A DNA stretch of 64,000 nucleotides from Arthrobacter sp. 24S4-2 (GTDB lineage: Bacteria; Actinomycetota; Actinomycetes; Actinomycetales; Micrococcaceae): the NCBI RefSeq assembly GCF_005280255.1, contig NZ_CP040018.1, positions 4,154,001-4,218,000 of the forward strand. The letters are read 5' to 3'. Below the pieces are notes generated by a model, which had not been told where the DNA came from, ran no database searches, and worked only from the letters and a program-made list of their open reading frames with translations. How positions within the stretch are numbered: position 1 is the stretch's first letter; every line of letters starts with the position of its first letter. The position numbers and the translations under genes were made by a program. Of the stretch, positions 51,733 to 60,684 are shown in pieces.

Positions 51733-53004
51733 CTACGGAACGGGGTTCCGCGCGTCGTACTTCAGGAAGCCCGACTGCCAGCGTGCCACCGCCCAGGCCA
51801 CGGCAATGCACACCAAGCCGCCCAGCAACAAGACCCAACCTTCACTCAAAAGTCTAGTACCGCCGCCGGCCAGCATGTCCCCGACCCGCGGACCGCCCGC
51901 AACCACCACCACAAACACCCCCTGCAGCCGCCCGCGAAGATGGTCCGGGGCGGCGGCCTGCAGGATGGTGGTGCGGAAGACGGCACTCACGGAATCGGAG
52001 ATTCCCGCAAGGGCACAGCAGAGCGCTGCGGGCAGCAGCCACCATGTCACGCCGCCGGCACCGGAGCGCCCGGCCAGGACCACCACCAGCCCGAACCCGG
52101 CGATGGACGCGCCCCAGCCCATCACGGACCACACCACGGCACGTCCCTGCCGGCGGATCCCGCCGAGCGGTCCGGAGAAGAGCCCGGCCAGGAACGCCCC
52201 CACGGCCGTCGAGGCCAGCAGCACGCCCACGGTCGCTTCGCCGCCGCCCACCATCACGGCACCGATGGCCGGCATCAGGGCCCGCGGCTGCGCAAAGATC
52301 ATGGCCACGAGGTCGATCACGAACGTCATGCGCAAGTTGGGGCGGGTGCCCAGGAAGCGGAAGCCCTCCACCACGGAGCGCAGCCCGGCGCGGTGCGATT
52401 GCTTGCCCGGCGGCATCGGCGGAAGGCTGAGCAGGGCCCAGAACGCAAAGGCGAAGCTCACCACGTCGATGGTGTAGGTCCAGCCGAAGCCCACCCAGGC
52501 CACCAGCACGCCGGCCAGCAGCGGACCGGCTGTCATGCCCAGTCCGAAGGTGATCATGCTCAGTGCGTTGGCCGCGGGCAGCAGCTCCTTGCGGACCAGC
52601 ACCGGGATGATGGCACTCCGGGCAGGCTGGTTGATGGCCTGCGCCCCGCTCTGCACGGCCACCAGCCCGTACAGCAGCCACACGTTCCGCACCTCCAGCC
52701 AGGCCTGCAGCGCCAGTCCGGCGGTGGTCAGCCACAGGACGGTGGTGGCCAGGAGCGCCACCCTGCGACGGTCGTGGGCGTCCGCGATGGAACCGCCCAG
52801 CAGGCCTCCCAGCACCAGGGGAACCAGCGCGAAAATACTGAGGAGCCCCACGTAGAGGCTGTCCTGCGTCAGCCGGTACACCTCAAGGCTGACCGCCACG
52901 AGGGTCAGCTGGCTGCCAAGGTTGGACACGGCTGACCCGAGCCACAGCCGGCGGAAGTCAGTGCTCTCGCGCAGCGGAGTGATGTCGGCCAGAAGTTTTC
53001 CCAC
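51733..53004 (-). CDS. MFS exporter (EntS-like)
   Basis: About 423 residues from GTG 53004 (the frame continues to 53067 with 21 unconserved residues; neither start has a strong ribosome-binding site). Twelve helices with the family start ITPLRESTDFRRLWLGSAVSNLGSQLTLVAV and SIADAHDRRRVALLATTVLW, the loop 2-3 MFS motif. This branch includes EntS (enterobactin export) and macrolide exporters; here no siderophore gene is near. The drug or metabolite is unknown. Confidence 0.84.
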   Translation of the reverse strand: MGKLLADITPLRESTDFRRLWLGSAVSNLGSQLTLVAVSLEVYRLTQDSLYVGLLSIFALVPLVLGGLLGGSIADAHDRRRVALLATTVLWLTTAGLALQAWLEVRNVWLLYGLVAVQSGAQAINQPARSAIIPVLVRKELLPAANALSMITFGLGMTAGPLLAGVLVAWVGFGWTYTIDVVSFAFAFWALLSLPPMPPGKQSHRAGLRSVVEGFRFLGTRPNLRMTFVIDLVAMIFAQPRALMPAIGAVMVGGGEATVGVLLASTAVGAFLAGLFSGPLGGIRRQGRAVVWSVMGWGASIAGFGLVVVLAGRSGAGGVTWWLLPAALCCALAGISDSVSAVFRTTILQAAAPDHLRGRLQGVFVVVVAGGPRVGDMLAGGGTRLLSEGWVLLLGGLVCIAVAWAVARWQSGFLKYDARNPVP

Positions 53005-53121
53005 TGGCGCAACTCTAGCCGCGGGCACCGACGCCGCCGGATCATCCTGAAGCGGGCACCATGACACGGGCGCTTACCTTGATAGTCTCGGGCGGTGAAC
53101 ACAACGGGGGAAGGAGTGCGC

Positions 53122-53889
53122 ATGGAGCTGTCCAGACGGCTGCTTTTCGGCTCGGCCGTGTGGGAAGTCACCCGCCCGCGCACACCGCTTACCGCCGGCC
53201 ACCTGATGATCCGCCTCAGCAATCCGGCTACGGCCCTGGACCACCGTTCGGCCGCCGACTGGCTCCGGTGCCACAACGCAGCCCGTGAGGCACTCGCCTC
53301 AGTGCTCGGGGCCGGCGCCTGCACCCTCCTGTTTGCACACCGCTGGCACGCCCTCGGTGCCGCCATCGGTGAACCTGCGGCGGAGTCGTCCACGCCGTCC
53401 TTCCACCTGTTCGGCCGCTGGGACGGGGAACCTGTCACCCCGGCGGAGCAGCTCGCACTTCCGGCCTGGCGCCGCAGGCCCGTCCCGCACCAGGACCTGA
53501 ACAAGCACGACGGCGGCCTGCGCGCCGCGCTGCTGCAGGCGGCAGTCGCAGCAGCGGAGGGCCCCGGCCCCGGAGGAGCGGCGCCGCTGCCTTCCGTCCG
53601 AGCCTGGACGCCGTCGTCCCCTGCCGGGACACACCACACGGTTCTGGCTCCCGAACGGGCAATCGGTTCCGTCCAGGATGTGACACCCCCGGAGCTGCTG
53701 GCCCTGGCCGCGGCGCTGGAGGACCTGGCGGTGAGGCAGCCTGTCACCGGACTCAGCTGCATCGTGCCCGATACCGCCGTGACTGGCGGGCAACTGGAGC
53801 TGCATGCGCTGGGCCGCGCCGCCGGCGAATCCGTCAATCCGCTGGAAATGTTGCTCGATTCACCGGAAGTTAACCCAGCCTTATTGTGA
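53122..53889 (+). CDS. HIT-like domain hypothetical protein
   Basis: 255 residues from ATG 53122, five bases after GGAAGGAG; an upstream GTG at 53095 is less likely. The N-terminal half resembles a HIT-type fold (PLTAGHLMIRLSNPATALDH, then FAHRWHALGAAIG and FHLFGRWDG), but the His triad of true HIT hydrolases is missing, so it is at best a degenerate member. The C-terminal 120 residues are Ala/Pro-rich and unfamiliar. Its last codons overlap the candidate Fur operator. Confidence 0.62.
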   Translation: MELSRRLLFGSAVWEVTRPRTPLTAGHLMIRLSNPATALDHRSAADWLRCHNAAREALASVLGAGACTLLFAHRWHALGAAIGEPAAESSTPSFHLFGRWDGEPVTPAEQLALPAWRRRPVPHQDLNKHDGGLRAALLQAAVAAAEGPGPGGAAPLPSVRAWTPSSPAGTHHTVLAPERAIGSVQDVTPPELLALAAALEDLAVRQPVTGLSCIVPDTAVTGGQLELHALGRAAGESVNPLEMLLDSPEVNPALL

Positions 53890-53903
53890 TTCAGTCATAA
53901 TAA
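53881..53903. promoter_or_regulatory. Candidate Fur/CatR operator upstream of furA-katA
   Basis: TTATTGTGA - TTCAG - TCATAATAA: nine-base arms with a single mismatch, 17 bases before the start of the Fur-type regulator gene. The sequence resembles the AT-rich boxes bound by actinobacterial FurA/CatR repressors. It overlaps the stop of the previous gene. Confidence 0.6.
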
Positions 53904-53919
53904 GTGCTTGAATGGGGTC

Positions 53920-54405
53920 ATGACAGTTCACGTGGCGGGCCAGGATGCATGGGCTGCCGCCCTGCGCGCCCACGGCCGCCGGGTGACCAAACAGCGGCTG
54001 GCCGTGCTGACCGCCGTCGAACACCACCCGCACTCGCCGGCTGAAAGCATTCTTGCCGCCGCGCGTGAGGAACTCCCCGAACTGACCGCACAGTCCGTCT
54101 ACGTGGTCCTGGGCGATCTCACCGATCTGCACATGCTGCGACGCTTCGAACCGCCCCACTCCCCCGCGCTGTACGAAACTCGGGTGGGGGACAACCACCA
54201 CCACGCCATCTGCATCAGCTGCGGCCGCGTGGAGGATGTCGACTGCGCCGTCGGCCACGCGCCCTGCCTCACCCCGCACTGGAGTCCGGACGCCAAGCCG
54301 ATGGCCATCCAGATTGCCGACGTGATGTACCAGGGCATTTGCCAGGACTGCCAGCGCACCCAAAAACTTCCTTCTGAACGTCCCTCACAAGTAATCGAGA
54401 AATAG
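53920..54405 (+). CDS. Fur-family regulator (FurA/CatR type)
   Basis: About 161 residues from ATG 53920. The winged helix covers 12-85 (RAHGRRVTKQRLAVLTAVEHH, QSVYVVLGDLTDLHMLRRFE) and the dimerisation domain 90-150 with the metal ligands GDNHHHAICISCGRVED and the second CxxC, GICQDCQ. It overlaps no gene but ends seven bases before katA, so it is the repressor of this catalase: oxidation of the metal site would lift repression. The candidate operator at 53881-53903 fits autoregulation. Confidence 0.89.
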   Translation: MTVHVAGQDAWAAALRAHGRRVTKQRLAVLTAVEHHPHSPAESILAAAREELPELTAQSVYVVLGDLTDLHMLRRFEPPHSPALYETRVGDNHHHAICISCGRVEDVDCAVGHAPCLTPHWSPDAKPMAIQIADVMYQGICQDCQRTQKLPSERPSQVIEK

Positions 54406-54412
54406 GAGAAAA

Positions 54413-55897
54413 ATGACTGCGAACATCTCAACAACCCAGTCCGGCGCGCCCGTCACTTCCGACGCGCACGCACAGTCCGTCGGTGCCGACGGCGCCATCA
54501 TCCTCACGGACCACTACCTGATCGAAAAGCTCGCCCAGTTCAACCGCGAGCGCGTGCCGGAGCGCGTAGTGCACGCCAAGGGCGGCGGCGCGTTCGGTAC
54601 GTTCAAGGCCACCTCGGACATTTCCAGGTACACCAAGGCCGCGTTCCTGCAGCCGGGCGCTGAGACCGAGATGCTGATCCGCTTCTCCTCGGTCGCCGGC
54701 GAGAGCGGCTCCCCGGACACCTGGCGCGACCCCCGCGGTTTCGCCGTCAAGTTCTACACCTCCGAGGGCAACTACGACCTCGTGGGCAATAACACCCCCG
54801 TCTTCTTCATCCGCGACGGCATCAAGTTCCCGGACTTCATCCACTCGCAGAAGCGCCTCCCGGGCACACACCTGCGTGACGCGGACATGCAGTGGGACTT
54901 CTGGACCCTGTCCCCCGAGTCAGCACACCAGGTCACCTGGCTCATGGGCGACCGCGGCCTGCCGGCCTCCTGGCGTGAAATGCAGGGCTACGGCTCGCAC
55001 ACCTACCAGTGGATCAACGCCGCGGGCGAGCGCTTCTGGGTCAAGTACAACTTCAAGTCCAACCAGGGCGTCAAGACCATCTCCGGTGACCAGGCTGAAG
55101 AGCTGGCCGGCTCGGATGCGGATTTCTACATCCGCGACCTGCAGGACAACATCGCCGAGGGCAACTTCCCGTCCTGGGAACTGCACGTCCAGGTCATGCG
55201 ATACGAAGACGCCAAGACCTACCGCTTCAACCCGTTCGACCTCACCAAGGTGTGGCCGCACTCGGACTACCCGCTGATCCACGTGGGCACCATGGAGCTG
55301 AACAAGAACCCGGAGAACTACTTCGCGCAGATCGAGCAGGCCACCTTTGCGCCGTCGAACTTCGTGCCGGGCATCGCCGCTTCGCCGGACAAGATGCTGC
55401 AGGCCCGCATCTTCTCCTACGCCGACGCACACCGCTACCGCGTGGGCACCAACCACGCGCAGATCCCGGTGAACCAGCCGAAGAACCAGGTCAACAACTA
55501 CAGCCAGGACGGCGCCGGGCGTTACCACTTCAATGCCCCGTCCGTACCGGTTTACGCCCCGAACTCCTTCAACGGCCCCGCTGCAGTTGAGCCGGCTTCC
55601 CCGGCCGGCGGCTGGGAGAACGACGGCGAGCTCACGCTCTCCGCACACTCCCTGCACGCCGAGGACGGCGACTTCGTCCAGGCCGGCACGCTGTACCGCG
55701 AGGTGTTCGACGACGCCGCCAAGGCCCGCCTGCTGGACACCATCACCGGTGCGGTGGGCGGCGTGAAGAACGCTGGCATCAAGGAACGCGCCATCCAGTA
55801 CTGGACCAACGTTGACGCCGAGCTCGGCGCCAAGCTGCGCGCCAACCTCGGCGCAGGCCAGACGGAATCCGACGCAGAGGCTGCCAACAAGCTCTGA
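54413..55897 (+). CDS. katA: Monofunctional heme catalase
   Basis: 494 residues, ATG after AGGAG, a clade 3 small-subunit catalase that turns H2O2 into water and O2. Active-site His is in PERVVHAKGGGAFGTF (about residue 54), Asn in LVGNNTPVFFIRDG (about 127) and the heme-ligand Tyr in RIFSYADAHRYRVG (about 336). It follows the Fur-type regulator directly and ends at a strong terminator, making a two-gene oxidative-stress unit. Confidence 0.95.
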   Translation: MTANISTTQSGAPVTSDAHAQSVGADGAIILTDHYLIEKLAQFNRERVPERVVHAKGGGAFGTFKATSDISRYTKAAFLQPGAETEMLIRFSSVAGESGSPDTWRDPRGFAVKFYTSEGNYDLVGNNTPVFFIRDGIKFPDFIHSQKRLPGTHLRDADMQWDFWTLSPESAHQVTWLMGDRGLPASWREMQGYGSHTYQWINAAGERFWVKYNFKSNQGVKTISGDQAEELAGSDADFYIRDLQDNIAEGNFPSWELHVQVMRYEDAKTYRFNPFDLTKVWPHSDYPLIHVGTMELNKNPENYFAQIEQATFAPSNFVPGIAASPDKMLQARIFSYADAHRYRVGTNHAQIPVNQPKNQVNNYSQDGAGRYHFNAPSVPVYAPNSFNGPAAVEPASPAGGWENDGELTLSAHSLHAEDGDFVQAGTLYREVFDDAAKARLLDTITGAVGGVKNAGIKERAIQYWTNVDAELGAKLRANLGAGQTESDAEAANKL

Positions 55898-55941
55898 TCC
55901 GCGTTGCCCGGCACCTTGACAGTGCCACTTGCCTGACAGAG

Positions 55942-55980
55942 CACCCCGCCGCGGACAATCCGCGGCGGGGTGTTCTTTTC
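55942..55980 (+). terminator. Rho-independent terminator of furA-katA
   Basis: 13-bp stem CACCCCGCCGCGG / CCGCGGCGGGGTG with an ACAAT loop, followed by TTCTTTT, 45 bases after the katA stop. Just beyond (55985-56040) is a short run of degenerate GTGCCTTTTCGG-like repeats and two copies of CCACATAC. Confidence 0.88.
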
Positions 55981-56085
55981 CACATACGGTGCCTTTTCGG
56001 GTGCCTTCCGGTGCTTTTCGGATGCCTTTCCACATACGCGGCGGAGCCTCTGGCCTGCTATGCCTGGCGGCCCTAGGCTCCCTAC

Positions 56086-56721
56086 ATGGACACATTCGAG
56101 GGCATTCCCGCCGCTGCGACCGGCTTCTACGCCGGACTCGAGCAGAACAACAACCGGCAGTGGTGGCTGGAGCACAAGTCCGGCTACGAGGCACTCGTCC
56201 GGGAACCGCTAACGGCCCTCCTGGCCCAGCTGGAGCCGAGGTTCGGTCCCGCGAAGATCTTCCGGCCGAACCGCGATATCCGCTTCTCCCAGGACAAGTC
56301 CCCGTACAAGACTGCCCAGGGAGCGGTCGCGTCGTTCCAGGAAGGCGTGGGCTACTACGTTCAGCTGAGCGCCGACGGTCTCCTGGTGGGCGGCGGCTGC
56401 CATTCGAGCACGCCCGCCCAGCTCACGCGCCTCCGGAACTCGGTGGACGCCGCCGGGACCGGCGAGTTGCTGCAGCAGATTATCGGCAACGTCACTGCGG
56501 CCGGCTTCACCGTGGACGGCGAACAGCTCAAGACTGTCCCGCGGGGCTTCCCGCGCGACCACCCCCGGGCCGAGCTCCTCAAATACAAGTCGTTGTCCGC
56601 GGGCCGGGAACTCGGCGAGCCCGGCTGGCTGTCGACTCCGGCCGCCGCTGACGAGGTTGCCCGGCTGTGGGAGCAGATTCGGCCGCTCGTCGAGTGGGTC
56701 GGGCGGCACGCGGCACCCTGA
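56086..56721 (+). CDS. DUF2461 domain-containing protein
   Basis: 211 residues matching the DUF2461/TIGR02453 family: FYAGLEQNNNRQWWLEHKSGYE at the start, IFRPNRDIRFSQDKSPYKTAQGA near 57-79, GYYVQLSADGLLVGGGCH, and KTVPRGFPRDHPRAELLKYKSL. The conserved Arg/Lys/Tyr-rich motifs suggest a nucleic-acid or nucleotide-related site, but the function is unknown. It ends five bases before the convergent TetR gene. Confidence 0.86.
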   Translation: MDTFEGIPAAATGFYAGLEQNNNRQWWLEHKSGYEALVREPLTALLAQLEPRFGPAKIFRPNRDIRFSQDKSPYKTAQGAVASFQEGVGYYVQLSADGLLVGGGCHSSTPAQLTRLRNSVDAAGTGELLQQIIGNVTAAGFTVDGEQLKTVPRGFPRDHPRAELLKYKSLSAGRELGEPGWLSTPAAADEVARLWEQIRPLVEWVGRHAAP

Positions 56722-56726
56722 CGGGG

Positions 56727-57332
56727 TCAGACGTGCTGGCCGTCGGTGGCCAGGCGGTGCTCAAGGTTGGAGAAGAATACGGCCACCATCAGCTCGAAGG
56801 CCCTGGTGGCTTCCTCCGGCTGGTTCATGACCACAAAATCGAACTGGAGGCCGTAGAACGTGGACGTGAAAAGCCGTGCGTCGGTGTCGGCGAACTCCGG
56901 ACGGATGCCCTGCACCACCAGCCAGTCCCGCGCCTTTTCGTGGAGTAGCCGGAAGTGCTCCTGGGCAGTTCCGCGGGGCGTTGGCGCCACCACGTCCTGC
57001 GCCGTGGCCTCGAACTCCAGCCTGGCAAGGTGCCGGTTCCGCTGGGCCATGGTCCACTGCCAGGATTCCATCAGGTAGGCCCGCCAGGCTTCCCGGTCGA
57101 TGTCGCGCACGTCCGTGGTGCGCATGCTGTCCAGCCGGGATTCGATGGAGCGGATGATCTCATTGACGAGCTGTTCACGGTTGCCGAAGTGATAGACCAG
57201 AACGTAGCTGCTGATGCCCAGGCCCTCGGCCAGGCTTCGGAAGGTAAGCTCCGCCAGGGTCTTGTCCATCAGGTAGTCCTGGATGGCGGACAAGAGCTCC
57301 ATCTTGCGCTCCGGTTTAACTGCTCTGGCCAT
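56727..57332 (-). CDS. TetR-family transcriptional regulator
   Basis: 201 residues. The N-terminal helix-turn-helix covers about 8-55 (KTLAELTFRSLAEGLGISSYVLVYHFGNREQLVNEI); the rest is a helical ligand domain. A 16-bp palindrome overlaps its own start codon (57325-57359), which points to tight autoregulation. Upstream on the same strand is the amino-acid permease gene, 73 bases away; co-regulation is possible. Confidence 0.88.
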   Translation of the reverse strand: MARAVKPERKMELLSAIQDYLMDKTLAELTFRSLAEGLGISSYVLVYHFGNREQLVNEIIRSIESRLDSMRTTDVRDIDREAWRAYLMESWQWTMAQRNRHLARLEFEATAQDVVAPTPRGTAQEHFRLLHEKARDWLVVQGIRPEFADTDARLFTSTFYGLQFDFVVMNQPEEATRAFELMVAVFFSNLEHRLATDGQHV

Positions 57333-57359
57333 GACTCCATCTTATGGAATCATGGCCAG
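57325..57359. promoter_or_regulatory. 16-bp-arm palindrome over the TetR start codon, candidate operator
   Basis: CTGGCCATGACTCCAT (57325-57340) is mirrored by ATGGAATCATGGCCAG (57344-57359) around CTT, with a single mismatch. The ATG of the TetR gene lies inside the left arm. TetR-type repressors bind such sites as dimers. Structure seen; binding inferred. Confidence 0.65.
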
Positions 57360-57405
57360 GGCAGTTTTCAGGTGCGGCAGGGCGCGTTGCGGCGCTGTAC
57401 GGGCG

Positions 57406-58947
57406 TCAGCTGCGTGTCAGCGCGTCCTCGTCCTGCACGGCGTGCGGTGCGCCGTTGACTGCCGCCTTTGCGGCGGCAAACTTCTCGTTGAGCCGCGAGT
57501 GCCGCTGGCCGTAGGCGAAGTAGATGCCCACGCCGATGACCAGCCAGCCGGCGAAGAAGATCCACGTCTCCACGGCGAGGTTTGTCATCAGGTAGAGGCA
57601 CAGGAGTGCGGATACCACCGGGAGGACCTTGCCGAACGGCACCCGGAACGCCGGCTTCAGGTCCGGGCGCTTCTTCCGCAGGACCAGGATCCCCAGGCTG
57701 ACCATCACGAACGCGGAGAGCGTGCCGATGTTGATCATTTCCTCCAGCAGGTCCACGTTGGTGAGGCCAGCCACGAGGGCAACGCCGGCACCACAGATGA
57801 TCTGGAGGCGGACCGGCGTCGCACGGATGGTGCTCGTCTTGGACAGCGAGCGCGGCAGCAGGCCGTCGCGGCTCATGGCCAGGACAACGCGGGACAGGCC
57901 CATCAGCAGCACCATGATTACCGTGGTCAGGCCAACCAGCGAACCGAAGGCGATGACCTTGGCGGCGTCGGTGTTGCCCACGGCCTCGAACGCGGTGGTG
58001 AGGGTGGGGTTCTTCGCCTCCGCCAGCTGCGTGTAGGACACCATGCCGGTCAGGGCGAGGGACACCAGGATGTAGAGGACGGTGACGATAGCCAGGCCGC
58101 CGAAGATGCCGCGCGGAAGCGTCTTCTGCGGGTTCTTGACCTCTTCGGCCGAGGTGGCCACGACGTCGAACCCGATGAAGGCGAAGAAGACCAGGGCCGC
58201 GCCGGCAAAGATGCCCAGCGTGCCGTACTGGGCCGGAACGGCACCGGTGAGGAACCCGAAGAACGACTGCTTGAGCACGTCCGCCGAGCCGGTGGCGGAA
58301 GTGGGCTCGGAGGCCGGAACGAACGGGGCGTAGTTCTCGAACTTCACGTAGCTGAAGCCGACCACAATGACGAACAGCACCACGGCGATCTTGATCAGCG
58401 TGAAGATGTTGCCGACGCGGGCGGACAGCTTTGTCCCCAGCACCAGCAGGACGGTGAATACAGCCACCACCAGGAAGGCGCCCCAGTAGAGGTCCACGCT
58501 GCCAAGCGAAATGGCGGGCGGAATGTCCACGCCCATCAGGGCGAACACCTTGCTGAGGTAGATTCCCCAGTATTTGGCGATCACGGCGCCGGCCGTGAAC
58601 AGCTCCAGGATGAGGTTCCAGCCGATGATCCAGGCCAGCAGCTCGCCCATGGTGGCGTACGTGAAGACGTAGGCGGAACCGGCCACCGGGATGGCGGTGG
58701 CAAACTCGGCGTAGCACATGATGGCCAGGGCGCAGGTGACAGCCGCAATGGCAAAGGAAACGGTCACGGCAGGGCCGGCGAAGTTCGCCGCGGCCTTGGC
58801 ACCGACGGAGAAGATACCCGCGCCAACGGCAACGGCGACGCCCATGATCATCAGGTCCCACGTGCTCAGGGAACGCTTCAGTTTGCGTCCGGGTTCATCG
58901 GCGTCAGCGATTGACTGCTCGATGGATTTCGTCCGGAAAAGGTTCAT
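57406..58947 (-). CDS. APC-family amino-acid permease (CAT type)
   Basis: About 513 residues from ATG 58947 (MNLFRTKSIEQSIADADEP); GTG 58959 is an alternative. It starts with the short amphipathic LKRSLSTWDLMIMGVAVAVGAGIF, the conserved GxGIF helix break of the APC fold, and has about twelve to fourteen helices, with SAEEVKNPQKTLPRGI near residue 265, as in cationic amino-acid transporters. The C-terminal tail is hydrophilic. It imports amino acids by proton symport; specificity unproven. Confidence 0.88.
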   Translation of the reverse strand: MNLFRTKSIEQSIADADEPGRKLKRSLSTWDLMIMGVAVAVGAGIFSVGAKAAANFAGPAVTVSFAIAAVTCALAIMCYAEFATAIPVAGSAYVFTYATMGELLAWIIGWNLILELFTAGAVIAKYWGIYLSKVFALMGVDIPPAISLGSVDLYWGAFLVVAVFTVLLVLGTKLSARVGNIFTLIKIAVVLFVIVVGFSYVKFENYAPFVPASEPTSATGSADVLKQSFFGFLTGAVPAQYGTLGIFAGAALVFFAFIGFDVVATSAEEVKNPQKTLPRGIFGGLAIVTVLYILVSLALTGMVSYTQLAEAKNPTLTTAFEAVGNTDAAKVIAFGSLVGLTTVIMVLLMGLSRVVLAMSRDGLLPRSLSKTSTIRATPVRLQIICGAGVALVAGLTNVDLLEEMINIGTLSAFVMVSLGILVLRKKRPDLKPAFRVPFGKVLPVVSALLCLYLMTNLAVETWIFFAGWLVIGVGIYFAYGQRHSRLNEKFAAAKAAVNGAPHAVQDEDALTRS

Positions 58948-59070
58948 AGGAAAGTCCACAATCTCGATAGCTTGTTGGAAACAGACTTATCAAGAGTAGT
59001 GTCCATCCAGTGGACGGTCACATTTATCTCAGATAATGAGACAAATAAGCGGGCCGGGCCGGAGTCAACC

Positions 59071-59130
59071 CAGCGCCAACGAACACTTGAGGCCCCTCTC
59101 ACGAGGGGCCTCAAGTGTTCGTTCGCGCTG
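59071..59130. repeat. 60-bp palindrome, family D
   Basis: 28-base arms (start CAGCGCCAACGAACACTTGA) with one mismatch and a TCAC loop at 59099-59102. It lies between the amino-acid permease start and the DUF779 stop, both on the minus strand, 36 bases after the latter. It could end the ethanol-oxidation transcript, but it has no T run. Confidence 0.8.
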
Positions 59131-59166
59131 TTGGACGGGTCTCTCAGGGCTGCTGGGCAGGGCCTC

Positions 59167-59574
59167 TTAGGCCGGCCAGTCCATCAGCTTTGACCGGATC
59201 ATGAACCGCTTGCCTTCCGGCGCCTCCACCGAGAAGCCGCTCCCCCGGCCCTGGACCACGTCCACGGTGAGGTGGGTATGGCTCCAGTAGCTGAACTGCT
59301 CCCGCGACATCCAGAACTCGAGGGGCTGCGGTGCCACGCCGTCGGCGAGATCGAACAGGCCAAGGAGGACGTCCGCATCGGCTGTGATGAACTCCCCGGC
59401 CGGATAGCACATGGGCGAGGAGCCGTCACAGCAGCCGCCGGACTGGTGGAACATCAGGGGTCCGTGCTGGATCCAGAGTTTCCTGAGCAGTTCCACGGCC
59501 TCGGCGGTGAGCGCCACCCGGGAGATATCCTCCCCGGGCAGCGTCACTGCGGCATCAAGCCTCGCCTCCGTCAT
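59167..59574 (-). CDS. DUF779 domain-containing protein
   Basis: 135 residues. The family centre MFHQSGGCCDGSSPMCYPAG (about 40-60), with a pair of adjacent Cys and one more Cys, may bind a metal or act in redox; later SYWSHTHLTVDVVQGRGSGFS. The start overlaps the alcohol dehydrogenase stop by one base. DUF779 proteins regularly accompany aldehyde dehydrogenases of the ExaC type, but their task is unknown. Confidence 0.88.
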   Translation of the reverse strand: MTEARLDAAVTLPGEDISRVALTAEAVELLRKLWIQHGPLMFHQSGGCCDGSSPMCYPAGEFITADADVLLGLFDLADGVAPQPLEFWMSREQFSYWSHTHLTVDVVQGRGSGFSVEAPEGKRFMIRSKLMDWPA

Positions 59575-60596
59575 CAGTATTTGATGACGACGCGGCCATC
59601 GATCTTGGCGTGCTTCATCTCGTCAAGAACGGCGTTGACCTCGGAGAGCTCCCGGGTGGAGACGGTGGGGTGGATCTTGCCCTCCGCGTAGAATTCGAGG
59701 GCTTCCTCAAGGTCCTGCCGGGTACCCACGATTGAACCGCGGACGGTCAGGCCCTTGAGCACGATCTCAAAAATCGGCGCAGGGAAGTCGCCCGGCGGCA
59801 GCCCGTTGAAAACGATCGTTCCGCCACGGCGGGCCATGCCGATCGCCTGACCGAATGCAGACGGGTGCACTGCCGTGACCAGGACTCCATGGCAACCTCC
59901 GGTTTCACGCTGGATGACTTCGACCGGGTCCTCGTGCAGGGCGTTGACGGTCAGTTCCGCACCGTGCTTCTTGGCCAGGGCGAGCTTGTCGTCCGCGATG
60001 TCCACGGCGGCTACCCGCAGGCCCATCGCCACGGCGTACTGCACGGCAATGTGCCCGAGTCCGCCGATGCCGGAAATAGTGACCCACTGTCCGGGCCTCG
60101 CCTCGGTCATCTTCAAGCCCTTGTACACAGTGACGCCGGCGCAAAGCACGGGTGCGACCTCAACGGGGTCCGAACCCGCCGGGATGCGGGCGGCAAAGCG
60201 CGTGTCCACGAGCATGTATTCGCCGAACGAGCCGTCAACGCTGTAGCCGGCATTCTTCTGCGCCTCGCACAAGGTTTCCCAGCCGGTGCGGCAGTACTGG
60301 CAGTCGCCGCAGGCGGACCAGAGCCAGGCGTTGCCCACGAGGTCTCCGACAGCCAAATCAGTGACGCCTTCCCCCAGGGCCACCACTTCGCCCACGCCTT
60401 CGTGGCCGGGGATGAACGGCGGTGTCGGCTTGACCGGCCAGTCACCCTCGGCCGCGTGGAGGTCCGTGTGGCAGACGCCGGTGGTGATGACCTTGACCAG
60501 CGCCTCACCGCGTCCCGGGGTGGGAATGGGGAGGGTCTGGATCTGAAGATCCTTGCCGAATTCGGTTACTACAGCTGCTTGCATTGTCGTCGTCAT
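59574..60596 (-). CDS. adhP: Zinc-dependent alcohol dehydrogenase (AdhP type)
   Basis: 340 residues of the MDR superfamily. Catalytic zinc ligands are in GVCHTDLHAAEGDWP (Cys about 40) and PGHEGVGEVVALGEGV (His-Glu); the structural zinc site is SACGDCQYCRTGWETLCEAQ; the NAD Rossmann motif is ISGIGGLGHIAVQYA (about 175). It oxidises ethanol and other primary alcohols to aldehydes with NAD+. Together with the aldehyde dehydrogenase upstream it forms a two-step oxidation path to acetate. Confidence 0.92.
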   Translation of the reverse strand: MTTTMQAAVVTEFGKDLQIQTLPIPTPGRGEALVKVITTGVCHTDLHAAEGDWPVKPTPPFIPGHEGVGEVVALGEGVTDLAVGDLVGNAWLWSACGDCQYCRTGWETLCEAQKNAGYSVDGSFGEYMLVDTRFAARIPAGSDPVEVAPVLCAGVTVYKGLKMTEARPGQWVTISGIGGLGHIAVQYAVAMGLRVAAVDIADDKLALAKKHGAELTVNALHEDPVEVIQRETGGCHGVLVTAVHPSAFGQAIGMARRGGTIVFNGLPPGDFPAPIFEIVLKGLTVRGSIVGTRQDLEEALEFYAEGKIHPTVSTRELSEVNAVLDEMKHAKIDGRVVIKY

Positions 60597-60684
60597 TGGC
60601 GAAATCCTTGCGTCGATGGAGCGTTGGTGTGATTCGTGCGGTGAAGGGTGGTGCTGCCTTCCTGAGGGGTGGCCAGGGTGGTGC

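Noticed and set aside
55985..56040. Tandem GTGCCTTTTCGG-like repeats after katA as a variable-number repeat
   Set aside because: The units are few and degenerate in length and sequence, so this is only low-complexity sequence.
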